Part shown: positions 17,283 to 25,863 of the stretch, in pieces
How the letters are laid out: every line of letters starts with the position of its first letter
Position numbering within the stretch: the stretch's first letter is position 1
Source: Streptomyces sp. ISL-43
Lineage (GTDB): Bacteria; Actinomycetota; Actinomycetes; Streptomycetales; Streptomycetaceae
Assembly (NCBI RefSeq): GCF_018614195.1
Contig: NZ_JAGGOT010000035.1
Coordinates: 62,001 to 126,000 of the forward strand
Direction: 5' to 3'
Length of the DNA: 64,000 nt
The notes under the pieces: generated by a model
Database searches by the model: none
Seen by the model: the letters and a program-made list of their open reading frames with translations, nothing else
What the model was told of the DNA's origin: nothing
Translations under genes and position numbers: made by a program

Positions 17283-17375
17283 GGTCCGCTCCTGCTCGAC
17301 GACGGTGGTGCCCCGTCACTCTAGGTAGGCGGGACCCGGTCGGACCAGCGAATAATCGAGGAGCGGGAGACCGCG

Positions 17376-18044
17376 TCAGTAGCCGATCGTGAACCGCATG
17401 CCCGCGTGCGCGTCACGCTCGATCTCGTCGACCAGGGCGACGGCGTAATCCTCCGTGGAGATCAGGCTGCGGCCTTCGTCGTCCACGACGAGGTCGTTGA
17501 GGCCCAGCCGGTACGTCCCCGTCCGCGCGCCCGGTTCGATGCGCGCGGCCGGGCTGAGGCTGGTCCAGCGGACCTCCTCCACCGGCACGGTCCGCAGGAA
17601 GTCGAGGGCGTCCCCGTGAGCGTGCATCACGGCGAGGACCGGCTCCGGGATCCCGGCCTGGTCCCAGACCAGCGGTCCGCCGGGGGTGCGCAGCGAGCCC
17701 GCGTCGCCGACGGTGACGACGCGCGGCCGGGGCCCGTCCGCGCCGAGTGCCTGGACGCCGCCGATCAGGGATTTGACCGCGCCGACGAGAGTGCCGGGAT
17801 CCCCGGGTCCGGGCCCGAACGCGCTCACCACCACGTCGTGCCCGGCCGCCGTCTGGCTCACGGACGCGGGGTCGAGGACGTCGCCGTGTACGACGACCGT
17901 GGCGGAGGTGCCGGCGCCGCCGGCGTCCGAGAGGCGTGCGGGGTCACGGAGGACGGCCGTGACCCGGTGGCCGCGCCCGAGTGCTTCGTGCAGCACCCGG
18001 GATCCGATGGTGCCCGTCGCGCCGAAGAGAGCGATCTTCGCCAT
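17376..18044 (-). CDS. NAD(P)H-binding short-chain reductase (NmrA/atypical SDR type)
   Basis: The start at 18044 has caggag five bases upstream, which rejects the longer frame. The 222-residue product opens with a Rossmann motif (KIALFGATGTIGSRV) and contains the block DVVVSAFGPGPGDPGT. It ends with DIAVALVDEIE-like residues (YAVALVDEIERDAHAGMRF) typical of the NAD(P)-binding domain family around YwnB and NmrA. No catalytic YxxxK is evident, so it may act as a redox sensor or a small reductase. No operon partner is obvious. Confidence 0.85.
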   Translation of the reverse strand: MAKIALFGATGTIGSRVLHEALGRGHRVTAVLRDPARLSDAGGAGTSATVVVHGDVLDPASVSQTAAGHDVVVSAFGPGPGDPGTLVGAVKSLIGGVQALGADGPRPRVVTVGDAGSLRTPGGPLVWDQAGIPEPVLAVMHAHGDALDFLRTVPVEEVRWTSLSPAARIEPGARTGTYRLGLNDLVVDDEGRSLISTEDYAVALVDEIERDAHAGMRFTIGY

Positions 18045-18141
18045 GGCGACTCCTGGAGTTGGAGGCTGGGGGGAACCCGGTCGGGGCCCGCCGGGCCCAT
18101 CCAAGCGAATCCCGCCTCCCGCGCCCCGCAGCGCCACGCCG

Positions 18142-18723
18142 TCAGTGACACAGCGCCACGATGGCCGGGTCCACCGTCCCCCGAGCCGCCGCGCACAGCG
18201 GTGCCATGTCGTACGTACGGTTCGGCGCGGGCCGGGACCTACGGGCCTTCGCGGCCGGCGCCGGTGCCCGGCCGGGCGCGGGTCCGGCGGCGGGCCGCCC
18301 GGGCCCGGCCCGGCGAGGCCGCTCCGGGCGGACCCGCGGCGGGACCGCCTTCGCCCTGCTCCGCTCGCGAACGGCGGGCGCGGCCTCAGCGGCCGCCGCA
18401 CCAACGCCTGCCTCGGGCAAGGGAGTCGAGGAGTGGGCTCCCGGCAGCGTCCCCAACGGCCGGGCCTCGGCGACCGGTTCCGGCGCGCCCGCCCGTACGC
18501 CCGTAGGCCTGCCGGCCCGTGCACCCGGCGGCACGCCCACCCGCACGTCTGCCGGCACATCCGTCGCCATGGCTCCCGGCGGCGTGTCCGACCCCGAACC
18601 CGCACCCCGCCCCGGCTCGACCGGCCGTACGGTCACGCACCCGGTCGCCGCCGTCAAGGCCAGCACGGCAACGATCATCGCGGCAACGTTCAAGGGCACC
18701 CGCAGTCCCCGGCGCAACTCCAT
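18142..18723 (-). CDS. Putative lipoprotein
   Basis: With the ATG at 18723 the 193-residue product has a lipoprotein signal: charged start MELRRGLR, a hydrophobic stretch and the lipobox LTAATGC near residue 29. The middle is a Pro/Ala/Arg-rich low-complexity region. The conserved part is the C-terminal NRTYDMAPLCAAARGTVDPAIVALC, which holds two cysteines. That tail occurs in small Streptomyces lipoproteins of unknown function. It would be anchored outside the membrane. The function is unknown. Confidence 0.65.
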   Translation of the reverse strand: MELRRGLRVPLNVAAMIVAVLALTAATGCVTVRPVEPGRGAGSGSDTPPGAMATDVPADVRVGVPPGARAGRPTGVRAGAPEPVAEARPLGTLPGAHSSTPLPEAGVGAAAAEAAPAVRERSRAKAVPPRVRPERPRRAGPGRPAAGPAPGRAPAPAAKARRSRPAPNRTYDMAPLCAAARGTVDPAIVALCH

Positions 18724-18836
18724 CCACCCAGCCTGCCCCACGAACACCCGCACCCCCGCACGCCCTCACCCGCAAGGGTGGTCGGAGGAACACCCCACGA
18801 CGGTGCCAGGCGCTCAGCGGCGGCGGGATCACCCGC

Positions 18837-19386
18837 TCAAGCGCACGTCACGCTGTCCCTCGGCGAGTAACGGGTCTTCATCGTCTCCCGGTTGACCTCG
18901 TGTCCGCCCTGTACGAACACCCGCTCCACGGCGACGTCGACGCCCTCCAGCGGGGACTGCGGCTCGCACTTCGGATGTAGAGGGCCTTGCCCGAGTCGTT
19001 GGCGAAGCGCAGGTCCAGGCTGCCCCATGCGACGGTGGCCTCGCGGCCCTCCGGGTAGCGCTCGATGGAGAAGGGATGCGCCCCGTACTCGACCGGTTTG
19101 ACGCCCGCGAAGAACATCGCGTTGGAGACGGTGGTGGCGACCGCCGAGACCCCGCCGCCCGAAGCCTTCTCGTACTGGCCGTTGTCGATGACGAGGCCGG
19201 CGCGGCCCTCCTCGGCCGGCGGCGTACAGCCCACCGAAGCCGAGGGCCGCCGCGCCGCCGGCCACACCCGCGACGCCCGGCACGGTCCACCGCTTGCGGT
19301 GGCCGCCCGGGTGCCCGTACGGGGTGCGCGGCGCGTGTCGGGGCCTCTCCTCGCTCCGGTGACGTGGTCGGACCGGCGGTTTTCAT
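18837..19386 (-). pseudogene. VanW-family protein, degraded remnant
   Basis: Three frames carry pieces of one VanW-type protein. An N-terminus begins at MKTAGPTTSPERGEAP (start 19386). A membrane segment, VAGVAGGAAALGFGGLYAAG, is in the next frame. Then comes the VanW core GGGVSAVATTVSNAMFFAG through YPEGREATVAWGSLDLRF in the third. The very end (VNRETMKTRYSPRDSVTC) is back in the second frame. Most of the usual N-terminal several hundred residues are missing between the membrane segment and the core. So there is an internal deletion plus at least two frameshifts. Intact relatives are membrane-anchored envelope proteins. Confidence 0.75.
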
Positions 19387-19556
19387 GCCACCAGTCCGCA
19401 CCCCGGAACGTAGCAAGATCCGTGTAACCAGGTAATAAGGAGGTATAGGGGCGGCAAAGCCGGCAAGAGTGATCTCCGTAACCCGGGAGCCGTCCGGGCG
19501 GTTGCACAGGCGGCGGGTCCACCCACGGTGGACGCCCCTACGGTGAATGGAGTCCG

Positions 19557-20576
19557 ATGCCGCAGCTGACCGACGAGGCCCTGACCGAGCGACCGGATCC
19601 GGGCACGTGGATGACCCCGGAGGAGTACGGGGCCTCGCGCGCCGCGCTCTGGACCGGCGCGGTCGTCCTGGTCACCGACACCGACGGGCGCGTCCTCGTC
19701 CAGAGCGTCGACTACCGGCCCGACCGGCTGCTGCCCGGCGGCGCGGTGGACGCGGGCGAGGCGCCGGCCGCGGCGGCTGCCCGCGAGATGCGCGAGGAGC
19801 TCGGCGTCGACGGCCGTTACCCGCACGGCCTCGCCGTCGACTGGATCCCCGCGGACACGCCCGGCATCCCGCCCGAGATGCGGTTCCCCGGCGAGATCCT
19901 GCACGTCTTCGACGGCGGCACCTGGACCCGGGAGCGCATCGAGTCCGTCCGCCTCCCCGCGCAGGAGGTCACCGGGATCCACTTCGTCGAGCCGGACGAG
20001 CTGCCCGCCCTGATGGACGCGGGCGACGCCCGCCGGGCCCTTTCCGCGCTGCGGGCCCGGATCAACGGCGGCGGCACCGCCCTGCTGGAAGACGGCCGCC
20101 CCACCGCCCCCACCGCCCTGGACCGGCTCGGCGCCCTGCGCGGCCCGCGCGTCCGGCAGCACGGCGCCTGGCACCCCGGCCCCGCCCCCGCCGACCTGCC
20201 CCTACGGGACCGCACGGGCTGGCTCTTCGCCCCCGACGGGCGCGTGCTGCTGCTCATCGAGCGGGCCACCGGCACGGCCCACCTCCCGCCCCCGACGGCG
20301 GGCCCCACCACCGGCGCGCTCCCGCTCGGCTACCGGCACGCCGACCAGGGCGCCCATGCGCGCACCGCGGCCCGGCTCACGTCCCTGCCCCCGGGCACCG
20401 ACCCGGCGTACGCCCGGCTGCTGGCCACCCCCGAGCAGGTCCGCGAGCTCAGCGACTGGGGCGCTGCCGGCCACGAGGAACTCGCCGCCGTCCACGCCGC
20501 CCGCACCCACCTCTCGCTTCCCGCGCCACCCCGCACCCCGCCCACGGAACTCCCGCCGGAGGGCTGCCGCTGGTGA
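19557..20576 (+). CDS. Nudix hydrolase
   Basis: The ATG at 19557 sits behind gaatggagtccg. The N-terminal half is a Nudix fold with the full box GAVDAGEAPAAAAAREMREE (about residues 63-82) and the ADP-ribose pyrophosphatase-like context around MRFPGEILHVFDGGTW. It should hydrolyse a nucleoside diphosphate linked to another group. The C-terminal half (about 190-339) starts like a second Nudix domain (GWLFAPDGRVLLLIERATG) but lacks the catalytic box, so it looks like a degenerate duplicate. The total of 339 residues is about twice the usual Nudix length. It stands before the SRPBCC gene on the same strand. Confidence 0.85.
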   Translation: MPQLTDEALTERPDPGTWMTPEEYGASRAALWTGAVVLVTDTDGRVLVQSVDYRPDRLLPGGAVDAGEAPAAAAAREMREELGVDGRYPHGLAVDWIPADTPGIPPEMRFPGEILHVFDGGTWTRERIESVRLPAQEVTGIHFVEPDELPALMDAGDARRALSALRARINGGGTALLEDGRPTAPTALDRLGALRGPRVRQHGAWHPGPAPADLPLRDRTGWLFAPDGRVLLLIERATGTAHLPPPTAGPTTGALPLGYRHADQGAHARTAARLTSLPPGTDPAYARLLATPEQVRELSDWGAAGHEELAAVHAARTHLSLPAPPRTPPTELPPEGCRW

Positions 20577-20619
20577 CTCAATCCCCGGTCCACGGGGCGC
20601 GGTCCCGCAGCATGGGGGG

Positions 20620-21156
20620 ATGAGCGAGACAGAGTTCACCTACACCCTGTACGTCCAGGCCGACCCGGCCCGGGTGTGGCAGGCCCTGACCGAGCCCGCC
20701 TTCACCCGGCGCTACTGGGGGCTCGGGTTCGAGACCGACTGGCGGGTGGGATCGACCATGGACTGGGTGGAGCGCGGGGCGCGGACCAGCGATCCGGAGC
20801 AGGTGGTGCTGGAGTGCGTACCGCACCGGCGGCTCTCCTACACCTGGCACACCTTCACCCCGCAGTGGGCGGCCTCCGTCGGCATCGATGAGGACCTGCG
20901 GGCCGAGCTGGCGCGCGAGCGGCGCACGAAGGTGACGTACGAGATCGAGCCGGTCGGCGACACGCTCGCCCGGCTGACCATCCTCCACGAGGACTTCGAA
21001 CCGGGCGGCACCCTCATCGGCATGTGCGGCCGGGCTTGGCCGATGCTCGCGTCCAGCCTCAAGACCCTCCTGGAGACGGGCGCCCCGCTGCCGGAGCAGG
21101 GCCACCCGAACGAACGGGGCTCCGGCGGCTACGAGACGCACGGCACCGAAGTCTGA
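20620..21156 (+). CDS. SRPBCC (AHSA1-like) domain protein
   Basis: The start at 20620 follows catgggggg, a weak purine-rich site, 43 bases after the Nudix gene. The 178-residue protein begins TYTLYVQADPARVWQALTEP, the first strand and helix of START/Bet v1-like folds. It ends with the long C-terminal helix GRAWPMLASSLKTLLETG. The AHSA1-type family binds hydrophobic ligands or assists folding. No catalytic residues are expected. The ligand is unknown, and often such genes sit beside ArsR regulators, which is not so here. Confidence 0.87.
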   Translation: MSETEFTYTLYVQADPARVWQALTEPAFTRRYWGLGFETDWRVGSTMDWVERGARTSDPEQVVLECVPHRRLSYTWHTFTPQWAASVGIDEDLRAELARERRTKVTYEIEPVGDTLARLTILHEDFEPGGTLIGMCGRAWPMLASSLKTLLETGAPLPEQGHPNERGSGGYETHGTEV

Positions 21157-21353
21157 GGCGCGGCCCAGCCCGGCCCAGCCCGGCCGGGCCGCGGGCGGCC
21201 GCCGCGGCCCGGACCCGGGGGTGTGTACTCGTCGAGCGCGCCGGTGTGTCCCCGGACCCGACCCTGGTTCCCTCCCGGCGGCTGCCGGTGCGCGCGCTCT
21301 GTGATCATGGTCGGAGTCCCTCGACCCGGAGTCCCTCGACCAGGAGCGCCGAC

Positions 21354-21407
21354 ATGTCCCTCCCGCACGACCGCGTCGTCAAGTCCCCCCACTTCGGGCA
21401 GGTGTGA
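21354..21407 (+). CDS. Possible 17-residue leader peptide before the GNAT gene
   Basis: An ATG at 21354 has a strong aggag seven bases upstream and opens a 17-codon frame (MSLPHDRVVKSPHFGQV, then TGA). The GNAT gene begins with a GTG only four bases after this stop and has no good ribosome site of its own. It could therefore be a translationally coupled leader. A direct repeat of ggagtccctcgacc lies just upstream (about 21313-21342). This is inference; nothing proves translation. Confidence 0.4.
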   Translation: MSLPHDRVVKSPHFGQV

Positions 21408-21410
21408 CCC

Positions 21411-22055
21411 GTGCATCTCGCCGAGATCCTGGACGAGGCCGCCGCCGGACGCTTCCCGGCGCCCGACGGCTCCACCACCGTCGTCCCGCAGCCGAGCCCC
21501 CGCGACGCGGGCGTCCTCGCCTTCACCGCGCACACCGTGATCTTCACCGACGAGGATCCCGACTGGATACGGGCCACCCTCGCCGCCATCGACTGCGACG
21601 GCCTCGCCGCCTCCATGAACCCGCGCTTCCTCGCCGCGCTCTTGGACCGCACCGGCCGGGCCCACGACACCACCGACCTGCTCACGGTCGCCGACCCGCT
21701 GCCCGGCGAACCCGCCCTGGAGCTCCGGGAGGTGGACGACCCCGACCATCCCCGCGTCCGCAGGGCCCGGGGGCGCCGTGACGACGTACGGGTCTGGGCG
21801 ACGCCCACCGGCGGGGGAGTGCTGGTACTGGGCCGGGGCGTGGCGGGCCGCTGGGAGACGGCCGTCGAGGTGGCCGAGGACGCGCGCCACCGCGGGCTCG
21901 GCCGGGAACTGGCCCGCGCCGCCCGCCACCTGGTCCCGGACGGGACGCCGCTCTGGTCGCAGCAGGCCGCGGGCAACACGCGCAGCATCCGCGCGTTCCA
22001 GGCCGCCGGGTACCGGCCGGTCGGCGCCGAGGCCCTGATGCTGGCACGGACCTGA
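21411..22055 (+). CDS. GNAT-family N-acetyltransferase
   Basis: This 214-residue protein starts at GTG 21411. The acetyl-CoA-binding signature of the GCN5 family is DARHRGLGRELARAAR near residues 158-173, followed by the late strand and helix RSIRAFQAAGYRPVGAEALM. The first 110 residues lack a clear match and may be a substrate-binding half. It would acetylate an amine on a small molecule or protein. It starts four bases after a possible leader peptide. The substrate cannot be told. Confidence 0.85.
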   Translation: MHLAEILDEAAAGRFPAPDGSTTVVPQPSPRDAGVLAFTAHTVIFTDEDPDWIRATLAAIDCDGLAASMNPRFLAALLDRTGRAHDTTDLLTVADPLPGEPALELREVDDPDHPRVRRARGRRDDVRVWATPTGGGVLVLGRGVAGRWETAVEVAEDARHRGLGRELARAARHLVPDGTPLWSQQAAGNTRSIRAFQAAGYRPVGAEALMLART

Positions 22056-22082
22056 CGAGGTCCATGGCCCTGACGAGGTCCA
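22051..22082 (+). repeat. Direct repeat at the end of the GNAT gene
   Basis: The 14-base word cctgacgaggtcca occurs at 22051-22064, overlapping the GNAT stop, and again at 22069-22082. A related pair, cctgac(g/a)gcgtgccgg, follows between 22086 and 22122. It appears to be tandem drift in a 216-base gap with no gene. Confidence 0.5.
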
Positions 22083-22271
22083 GAGCCTGACGGCGTGCCG
22101 GACCGGCCTGACAGCGTGCCGGGCATGAGGGCCTGCCAGGCCTGACCGGACGCGGTCAGACCCGACGGAGCGGCTCCGGTGCCACCCTGACCACCGGCGG
22201 TCCACCGGTGTCGTGTGGAATGGACGTATGGGGAGAAGCGAGTACCGGATACGTCAGCACGGGGCAGCCAG

Positions 22272-22760
22272 GTGAACGAGGCCGAGGGGACGACCGCGGC
22301 GAGCGTGCCGCCCGAGCACTGGCGCTACGCCCGGCACCTGGAATCCCTGGCCGCCGCGTCCGGCGAGCCCGCGGAGGCCGAGGCCGTGGCCGCCGTGCTG
22401 CGCGACCCGGATCCGGTGATGGCCGAGAGCGCGGTCGTCACGCACCTGGACCGGCGGGCGGCGCGGCTGCTGGCCGACCAGTCCTTCCCCGCCTGGGCCC
22501 AGGCCGTGGGCGGAGCCCTCGGCGGCCGCACGTTCGCGGCCCGCCGGCTGCGGGAGTGGATCCTGCTGAAGGCCATCACGCGGGGCGAGCCCTGGTCAGG
22601 GGCGGAGCTCCTCGCGGCCTCCGACTGGTGTCAGCGCACGGCCGCCCAGTCCCTGCACGCGGAGGAGGCCCTGCGGCTGCTCGCCGCCGCCGCCCGTACC
22701 CGCCGCGTTCGCAACGCGGCGGCCCAGCGGCTGCTGCGGCGGTCCGCCGTCACCTCGTGA
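22272..22760 (+). CDS. Conserved hypothetical protein, helical
   Basis: The reading frame is open from 22215. The GTG at 22272 (VNEAEG) is chosen because the conserved-looking part begins just after it, but the longer form is possible. The product of about 162 residues is all-helical: PEHWRYARHLESLAAASGE, then VLRDPDPVMAESAVVTHLDRR and further Ala/Leu/Arg helices. The helical pairs resemble HEAT-like repeats, so a scaffold or binding role is conceivable. No catalytic motif is visible. I do not recognise a named family. A strong terminator follows. Confidence 0.6.
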   Translation: MNEAEGTTAASVPPEHWRYARHLESLAAASGEPAEAEAVAAVLRDPDPVMAESAVVTHLDRRAARLLADQSFPAWAQAVGGALGGRTFAARRLREWILLKAITRGEPWSGAELLAASDWCQRTAAQSLHAEEALRLLAAAARTRRVRNAAAQRLLRRSAVTS

Positions 22761-22790
22761 CCCCGGGGCGCGGGCCACGTACGACGTGAC

Positions 22791-22831
22791 CGCGGGGTGC
22801 CGGTCCCGTACGGCGGGACCGGCACCCCGCG
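22791..22831. terminator. Bidirectional hairpin terminator
   Basis: An 18-bp perfect stem (22791-22808 with 22814-22831) with a 5-base loop sits between the convergent genes ending at 22760 (+) and 22881 (-). Confidence 0.8.
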
Positions 22832-22880
22832 TTCGTGTCCGGGGCCGCGAACCGATGGCTCCGACCGCGGCCTCGGACCT

Positions 22881-24383
22881 CTACTTCGTGCCCCGCCGCA
22901 CTCGCGCCGCCGCGCGGGCCTCGGCGGCCTGCCGCGCCTCGATGGTCTTACGGGACTCCTTGCCCTTCCCGGGCCTCCCGGGCCGGGTCCCGATCCCGCG
23001 GAAGCCGAGCTCCGAGCCCGAGGGCCGGCCCTTGGCGTCGGTCGCGGCGGCGCCGGCCAGCGGGACCCCGGACGGGGCCTTCGCCCCGGTGATCCGGCTC
23101 AGCGCGGCCTCGCCGGAGCGGACCTGGGTGATGGACGGCCGGATCTTGGCGTCGGCCATCAGCCGGACCATGTCGCGCCGCTGGTTCGGGGTGACCAGGG
23201 TGACGACCTTGCCGGACTCGCCGGCCCGTGCCGTGCGCCCGCCCCGGTGCAGGTAGTCCTTGCTGTCGGCCGGCGGGTCCACGTTGACCACGAGGTCGAG
23301 GTCCTCGATGTGGATGCCGCGCGCGGCGACGTTGGTCGCGACCAGGACGTTGAGCAGGCCGTCCTTGAACTGCCCCAGGGTCCGGGTGCGCTGCGGCTGC
23401 GACTTTCCGCTGTGCAGCCCCTCCGCCCGTACGCCCATGGCCCGCAGGTGCTTCACGAACTGGTCGACGCCGTGCTTGGTGTCCAGGAACATCAGCACGC
23501 GGCCCTCGCGCGCCGCGATCTCGGTCGCGGCCGAGACCTTGTCGGCCGCGTGGATGTGCAGCACGTGGTGGTCCATCGTGGACACCGAGGCCGACTGCGG
23601 GTCCACGGAGTGCCCGACCGGGTCCTTCAGGTACCGCTGGACCAGCTGGTCGACGTTGCGGTCCAGGGTGGCCGAGAACAGCATCCGCTGGCCGGCGTGG
23701 TGCACCTGGTCGAGGATCTCGGTGACCTGCGGCATGAAGCCCATGTCGCACATCTGGTCGGCCTCGTCGAGCACCACGATCTTCACGCGCTCGAGGTGGA
23801 CGTCGCGCCGGCCGATCAGGTCGCTGAGCCGACCCGGGGTGGCCACGACGATCTCGGCGCCGGTGCGCAGCGCGCCCGTCTGCTTGCCGATCGACAGGCC
23901 TCCGACGACCGTGGCGACGCGCAGCTTCAGGGCCTGCGCGTACGGGGCCAGGGCCTCGGTCACCTGCTGCGCCAGCTCGCGCGTCGGTACGAGGACCAGC
24001 GCGAGCGGCCGCTTCGGATCCGCCTGCTGGCCCGCCGTCCGGGCGAGCATGGCCAGGCCGAAGGCGAGCGTCTTGCCCGAGCCGGTGCGGCCGCGGCCGA
24101 GGATGTCGCGCCCGGCGAGGGAGTTGGGGAGGGTGGCCGCCTGGATGGGGAAGGGCTTCGCCACCCCCTGGTCGGCCATCGTCTTCACCAGCTCAGGGGG
24201 CAGGCCGAGCTCCGAGAAGGACTCCACCGGCGGCAGCGCCGGCGTGGTCGTCCGGGGCATGGAGTACTCGCCCTGGGGGCCGAGGGTGCGGGGGGTCTTG
24301 CCGCCGCCCTTCGCACCGCCCTTGGGGCCTGCCTTGGCTCCGGCCTTGATGCCGAAGCGCCCATGAGCCGACGGGTTCTTCAT
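22881..24383 (-). CDS. DEAD-box ATP-dependent RNA helicase
   Basis: This is a 500-residue RhlE/CshA-type helicase with all core motifs. They are the Q motif (PFPIQAATLP), motif I (GRTGSGKT), Ia (PTRELAQQ), GG, motif II (VLDEADQMCDMGF), motif III (SAT), motif IV (LMFLDTKHGVD), motif V (VATNVAARGIHI) and VI (HRGGRTARAG). N- and C-terminal tails are basic and low in complexity (AGAKAGPKGGAKGGGK), suited to RNA contact. It unwinds RNA structure in the cytosol, for example in ribosome assembly or at low temperature; a cold-shock gene lies 1.2 kb away. The short AT-rich stretch just upstream (24420-24455) is unusual here and may hold its promoter. Confidence 0.95.
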   Translation of the reverse strand: MKNPSAHGRFGIKAGAKAGPKGGAKGGGKTPRTLGPQGEYSMPRTTTPALPPVESFSELGLPPELVKTMADQGVAKPFPIQAATLPNSLAGRDILGRGRTGSGKTLAFGLAMLARTAGQQADPKRPLALVLVPTRELAQQVTEALAPYAQALKLRVATVVGGLSIGKQTGALRTGAEIVVATPGRLSDLIGRRDVHLERVKIVVLDEADQMCDMGFMPQVTEILDQVHHAGQRMLFSATLDRNVDQLVQRYLKDPVGHSVDPQSASVSTMDHHVLHIHAADKVSAATEIAAREGRVLMFLDTKHGVDQFVKHLRAMGVRAEGLHSGKSQPQRTRTLGQFKDGLLNVLVATNVAARGIHIEDLDLVVNVDPPADSKDYLHRGGRTARAGESGKVVTLVTPNQRRDMVRLMADAKIRPSITQVRSGEAALSRITGAKAPSGVPLAGAAATDAKGRPSGSELGFRGIGTRPGRPGKGKESRKTIEARQAAEARAAARVRRGTK

Positions 24384-24450
24384 GCAGAACCTTCCGTGAG
24401 ACGTACAAGACGTTCGAGAGTGCGACGTGAAAATCGCGAAAACACAAATT

Positions 24451-24981
24451 TTACCATCGGGGCTTCGGGTTCACGGGCCCGAGCCGCTGGGGAGCCACGG
24501 GCCCGAGTTCCGAGGCCCGCACCCGTTCCAGATGGGCGGTGACCTCGGCCGTCGCCCTCCCGAACCAGTCGGCGATGACGGCGACCTCGTCCGGGGAGTA
24601 CTCGGCGAACACCGCGCCGAGCCGCGCGTAGAAGGGCTCGTAGACGGCGAAGACCCTGGCGGCGGCCGCCGGGTCGGCGACGACCCGCACCCGGCGCCGG
24701 TCGGCGGGGTCGGGGCGGCGGCGCGCGTAACCGGCGCGCTCCAGGCGGTTGAGCACCCCGGTCACGGCCCCGGTGGTGAGGTTCGTGAGCTCGGCGAGGT
24801 CGCCCGCGCCGAGCGGATTGTCCCCGGCACCCAGGATGTGGCCCAGACAGGTCAGGTCCGTGACGTTCAGCCCCAGGAGCTGCGCCACCTCCTGCTGGCC
24901 GATGATGCCGAGGGCGACGTACCGGTCCATGCGCGCCAGCGCTTCCTGGACCGTGGCCGCGGGGCGGGGCTTGCCCTGCAC
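24451..24981 (-). CDS. MarR-family transcriptional regulator
   Basis: This 176-residue regulator starts at GTG 24981, seven bases after aaggag. The winged helix-turn-helix is clear: LTCLGHILGAGDNPLGAGDLAELTNLTTGAVTGVLNRLE, then the wing (RRPDPADRRRVRVVAD). It binds as a dimer, usually releasing DNA on binding a phenolic or similar ligand. Palindromes sit right over its start region, so autoregulation is likely. The divergent HGxxPAAW-like gene may be a second target. Ligand unknown. Confidence 0.9.
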   Translation of the reverse strand: MQGKPRPAATVQEALARMDRYVALGIIGQQEVAQLLGLNVTDLTCLGHILGAGDNPLGAGDLAELTNLTTGAVTGVLNRLERAGYARRRPDPADRRRVRVVADPAAAARVFAVYEPFYARLGAVFAEYSPDEVAVIADWFGRATAEVTAHLERVRASELGPVAPQRLGPVNPKPRW

Positions 24982-24991
24982 GCGGGTACTC

Positions 24992-25012
24992 CTTAGTATC
25001 TAAGTTACTTAG
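24992..25012. promoter_or_regulatory. MarR-type operator, two overlapping inverted repeats
   Basis: cttag-tat-ctaag (24992-25004) and ctaag-tta-cttag (25000-25012) share one half-site. They lie 11-31 bases upstream of the MarR start, next to its ribosome site. Spacing and symmetry fit a dimeric MarR repressor acting on itself and on the divergent gene at 25080. Confidence 0.6.
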
Positions 25013-25079
25013 CTCGTGAGATAAATGGCTTTCTCCGTAAGAGACCGCCTTTCGAGACTACTGAACCAAGGGGAGAACG

Positions 25080-25448
25080 ATGAGCGCTCACGGCCACGTG
25101 GACCTCGGACACACCGTGGCGGGCTGGACCGGCACGGCAGTCGCCCTGGTCGGTTGTACGGCCGCGGGCGCGGCCATGTGCGCGTCCTGGACCCCCGGCA
25201 TCTGGATCGGCCTCGTGGTCGTCGCCGCGGCGGGGCTCACCACCTGGCTGCTGCACCTCGCCGGCTGGGGCAAGCCGAGCGGCCCCCGCCCGGCGGACCA
25301 GTGGGACTGGCGGGTCCGCGACACCGCCGCGCACACCGGCCACGCCGACTGCCTGGGCTGCCGGGTCAGCGGACCGCGGCGGGCCCTCGCGACAGCCCCC
25401 CGCCCTCACCCTGCCGCGTCGCTGCCCGCCGCGGACGGCAGCGCGTGA
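25080..25448 (+). CDS. HGxxPAAW-like small membrane protein
   Basis: This 122-residue protein has two membrane segments (about residues 14-36 and 41-62) after a His-rich start, SAHGHVDLGHTVAGWTG. That resembles the HGxxPAAW family of Streptomyces in a degenerate form: GHTVAGW in place of HGxTPAAW. The cytoplasmic tail holds HTGHADCLGCRV, a His/Cys cluster that could bind metal. The ATG at 25080 follows aaggggagaacg. It is divergent from the MarR gene and may be under its control. Function unknown. Confidence 0.75.
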   Translation: MSAHGHVDLGHTVAGWTGTAVALVGCTAAGAAMCASWTPGIWIGLVVVAAAGLTTWLLHLAGWGKPSGPRPADQWDWRVRDTAAHTGHADCLGCRVSGPRRALATAPRPHPAASLPAADGSA

Positions 25449-25632
25449 TCGGAGCCCTCGAAGTGGCTGCCTGAAGGCCCGGTCCACCGTTCCGTGGACG
25501 GGGCGGAGAAAAGTTCGAATAGCCGGAAGCACCCCGGTTGGCCGCGCTTGGCGTGTGCTCGGGCCGATCAATGGGCAGGATCGGGTCCGGCCGCGTGTGC
25601 GGCCGGTGGAACGTTGTGAAGGATCAGTACAG
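25449..25632 (+). promoter_or_regulatory. Long leader of the cold-shock gene
   Basis: This is a 184-base gap before the cold-shock ATG with no gene. Cold-shock mRNAs often carry long structured leaders, so this may be transcribed. A short stem (gtccac/gtggac) is visible near 25480-25498. No cold-box sequence can be asserted. Confidence 0.3.
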
Positions 25633-25836
25633 ATGGCAACTGGCACCGTGAAGTGGTTCAACTCTGAGAAGGGGTTCGGCTTCATCCAGCAGGACGACGG
25701 CGGTCCCGACGTGTTCGTGCACTTCTCCGCCATCCAGACGACCGGCTTCAAGGAGCTGGCCGAGGGCGCGAAGGTCGAGTACGAGGTCACCCAGGGGCCG
25801 AAGGGCCCCCAGGCGGAGCGGGTGGTCGCCCTCTAG
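25633..25836 (+). CDS. Cold-shock protein (CspA family)
   Basis: This 67-residue single cold-shock domain carries both RNA-binding motifs, GFGFIQQ (RNP1) and VFVHFSAI (RNP2), after the usual start MATGTVKWFNSEKG. It is an RNA chaperone binding single-stranded nucleic acid in the cytoplasm. The ATG at 25633 follows gaaggatcagtacag, the common layout before Streptomyces csp genes. A strong hairpin ends the transcript 28 bases later. Confidence 0.97.
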   Translation: MATGTVKWFNSEKGFGFIQQDDGGPDVFVHFSAIQTTGFKELAEGAKVEYEVTQGPKGPQAERVVAL

Positions 25837-25863
25837 CGCCGCTTCACGAGCCCGGCCCGTGAC

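Noticed and set aside
19387..19520. Riboswitch upstream of the VanW remnant
   Set aside because: The long leader and an aaggagg word suggested one, but no conserved c-di-AMP or cobalamin motifs could be found.
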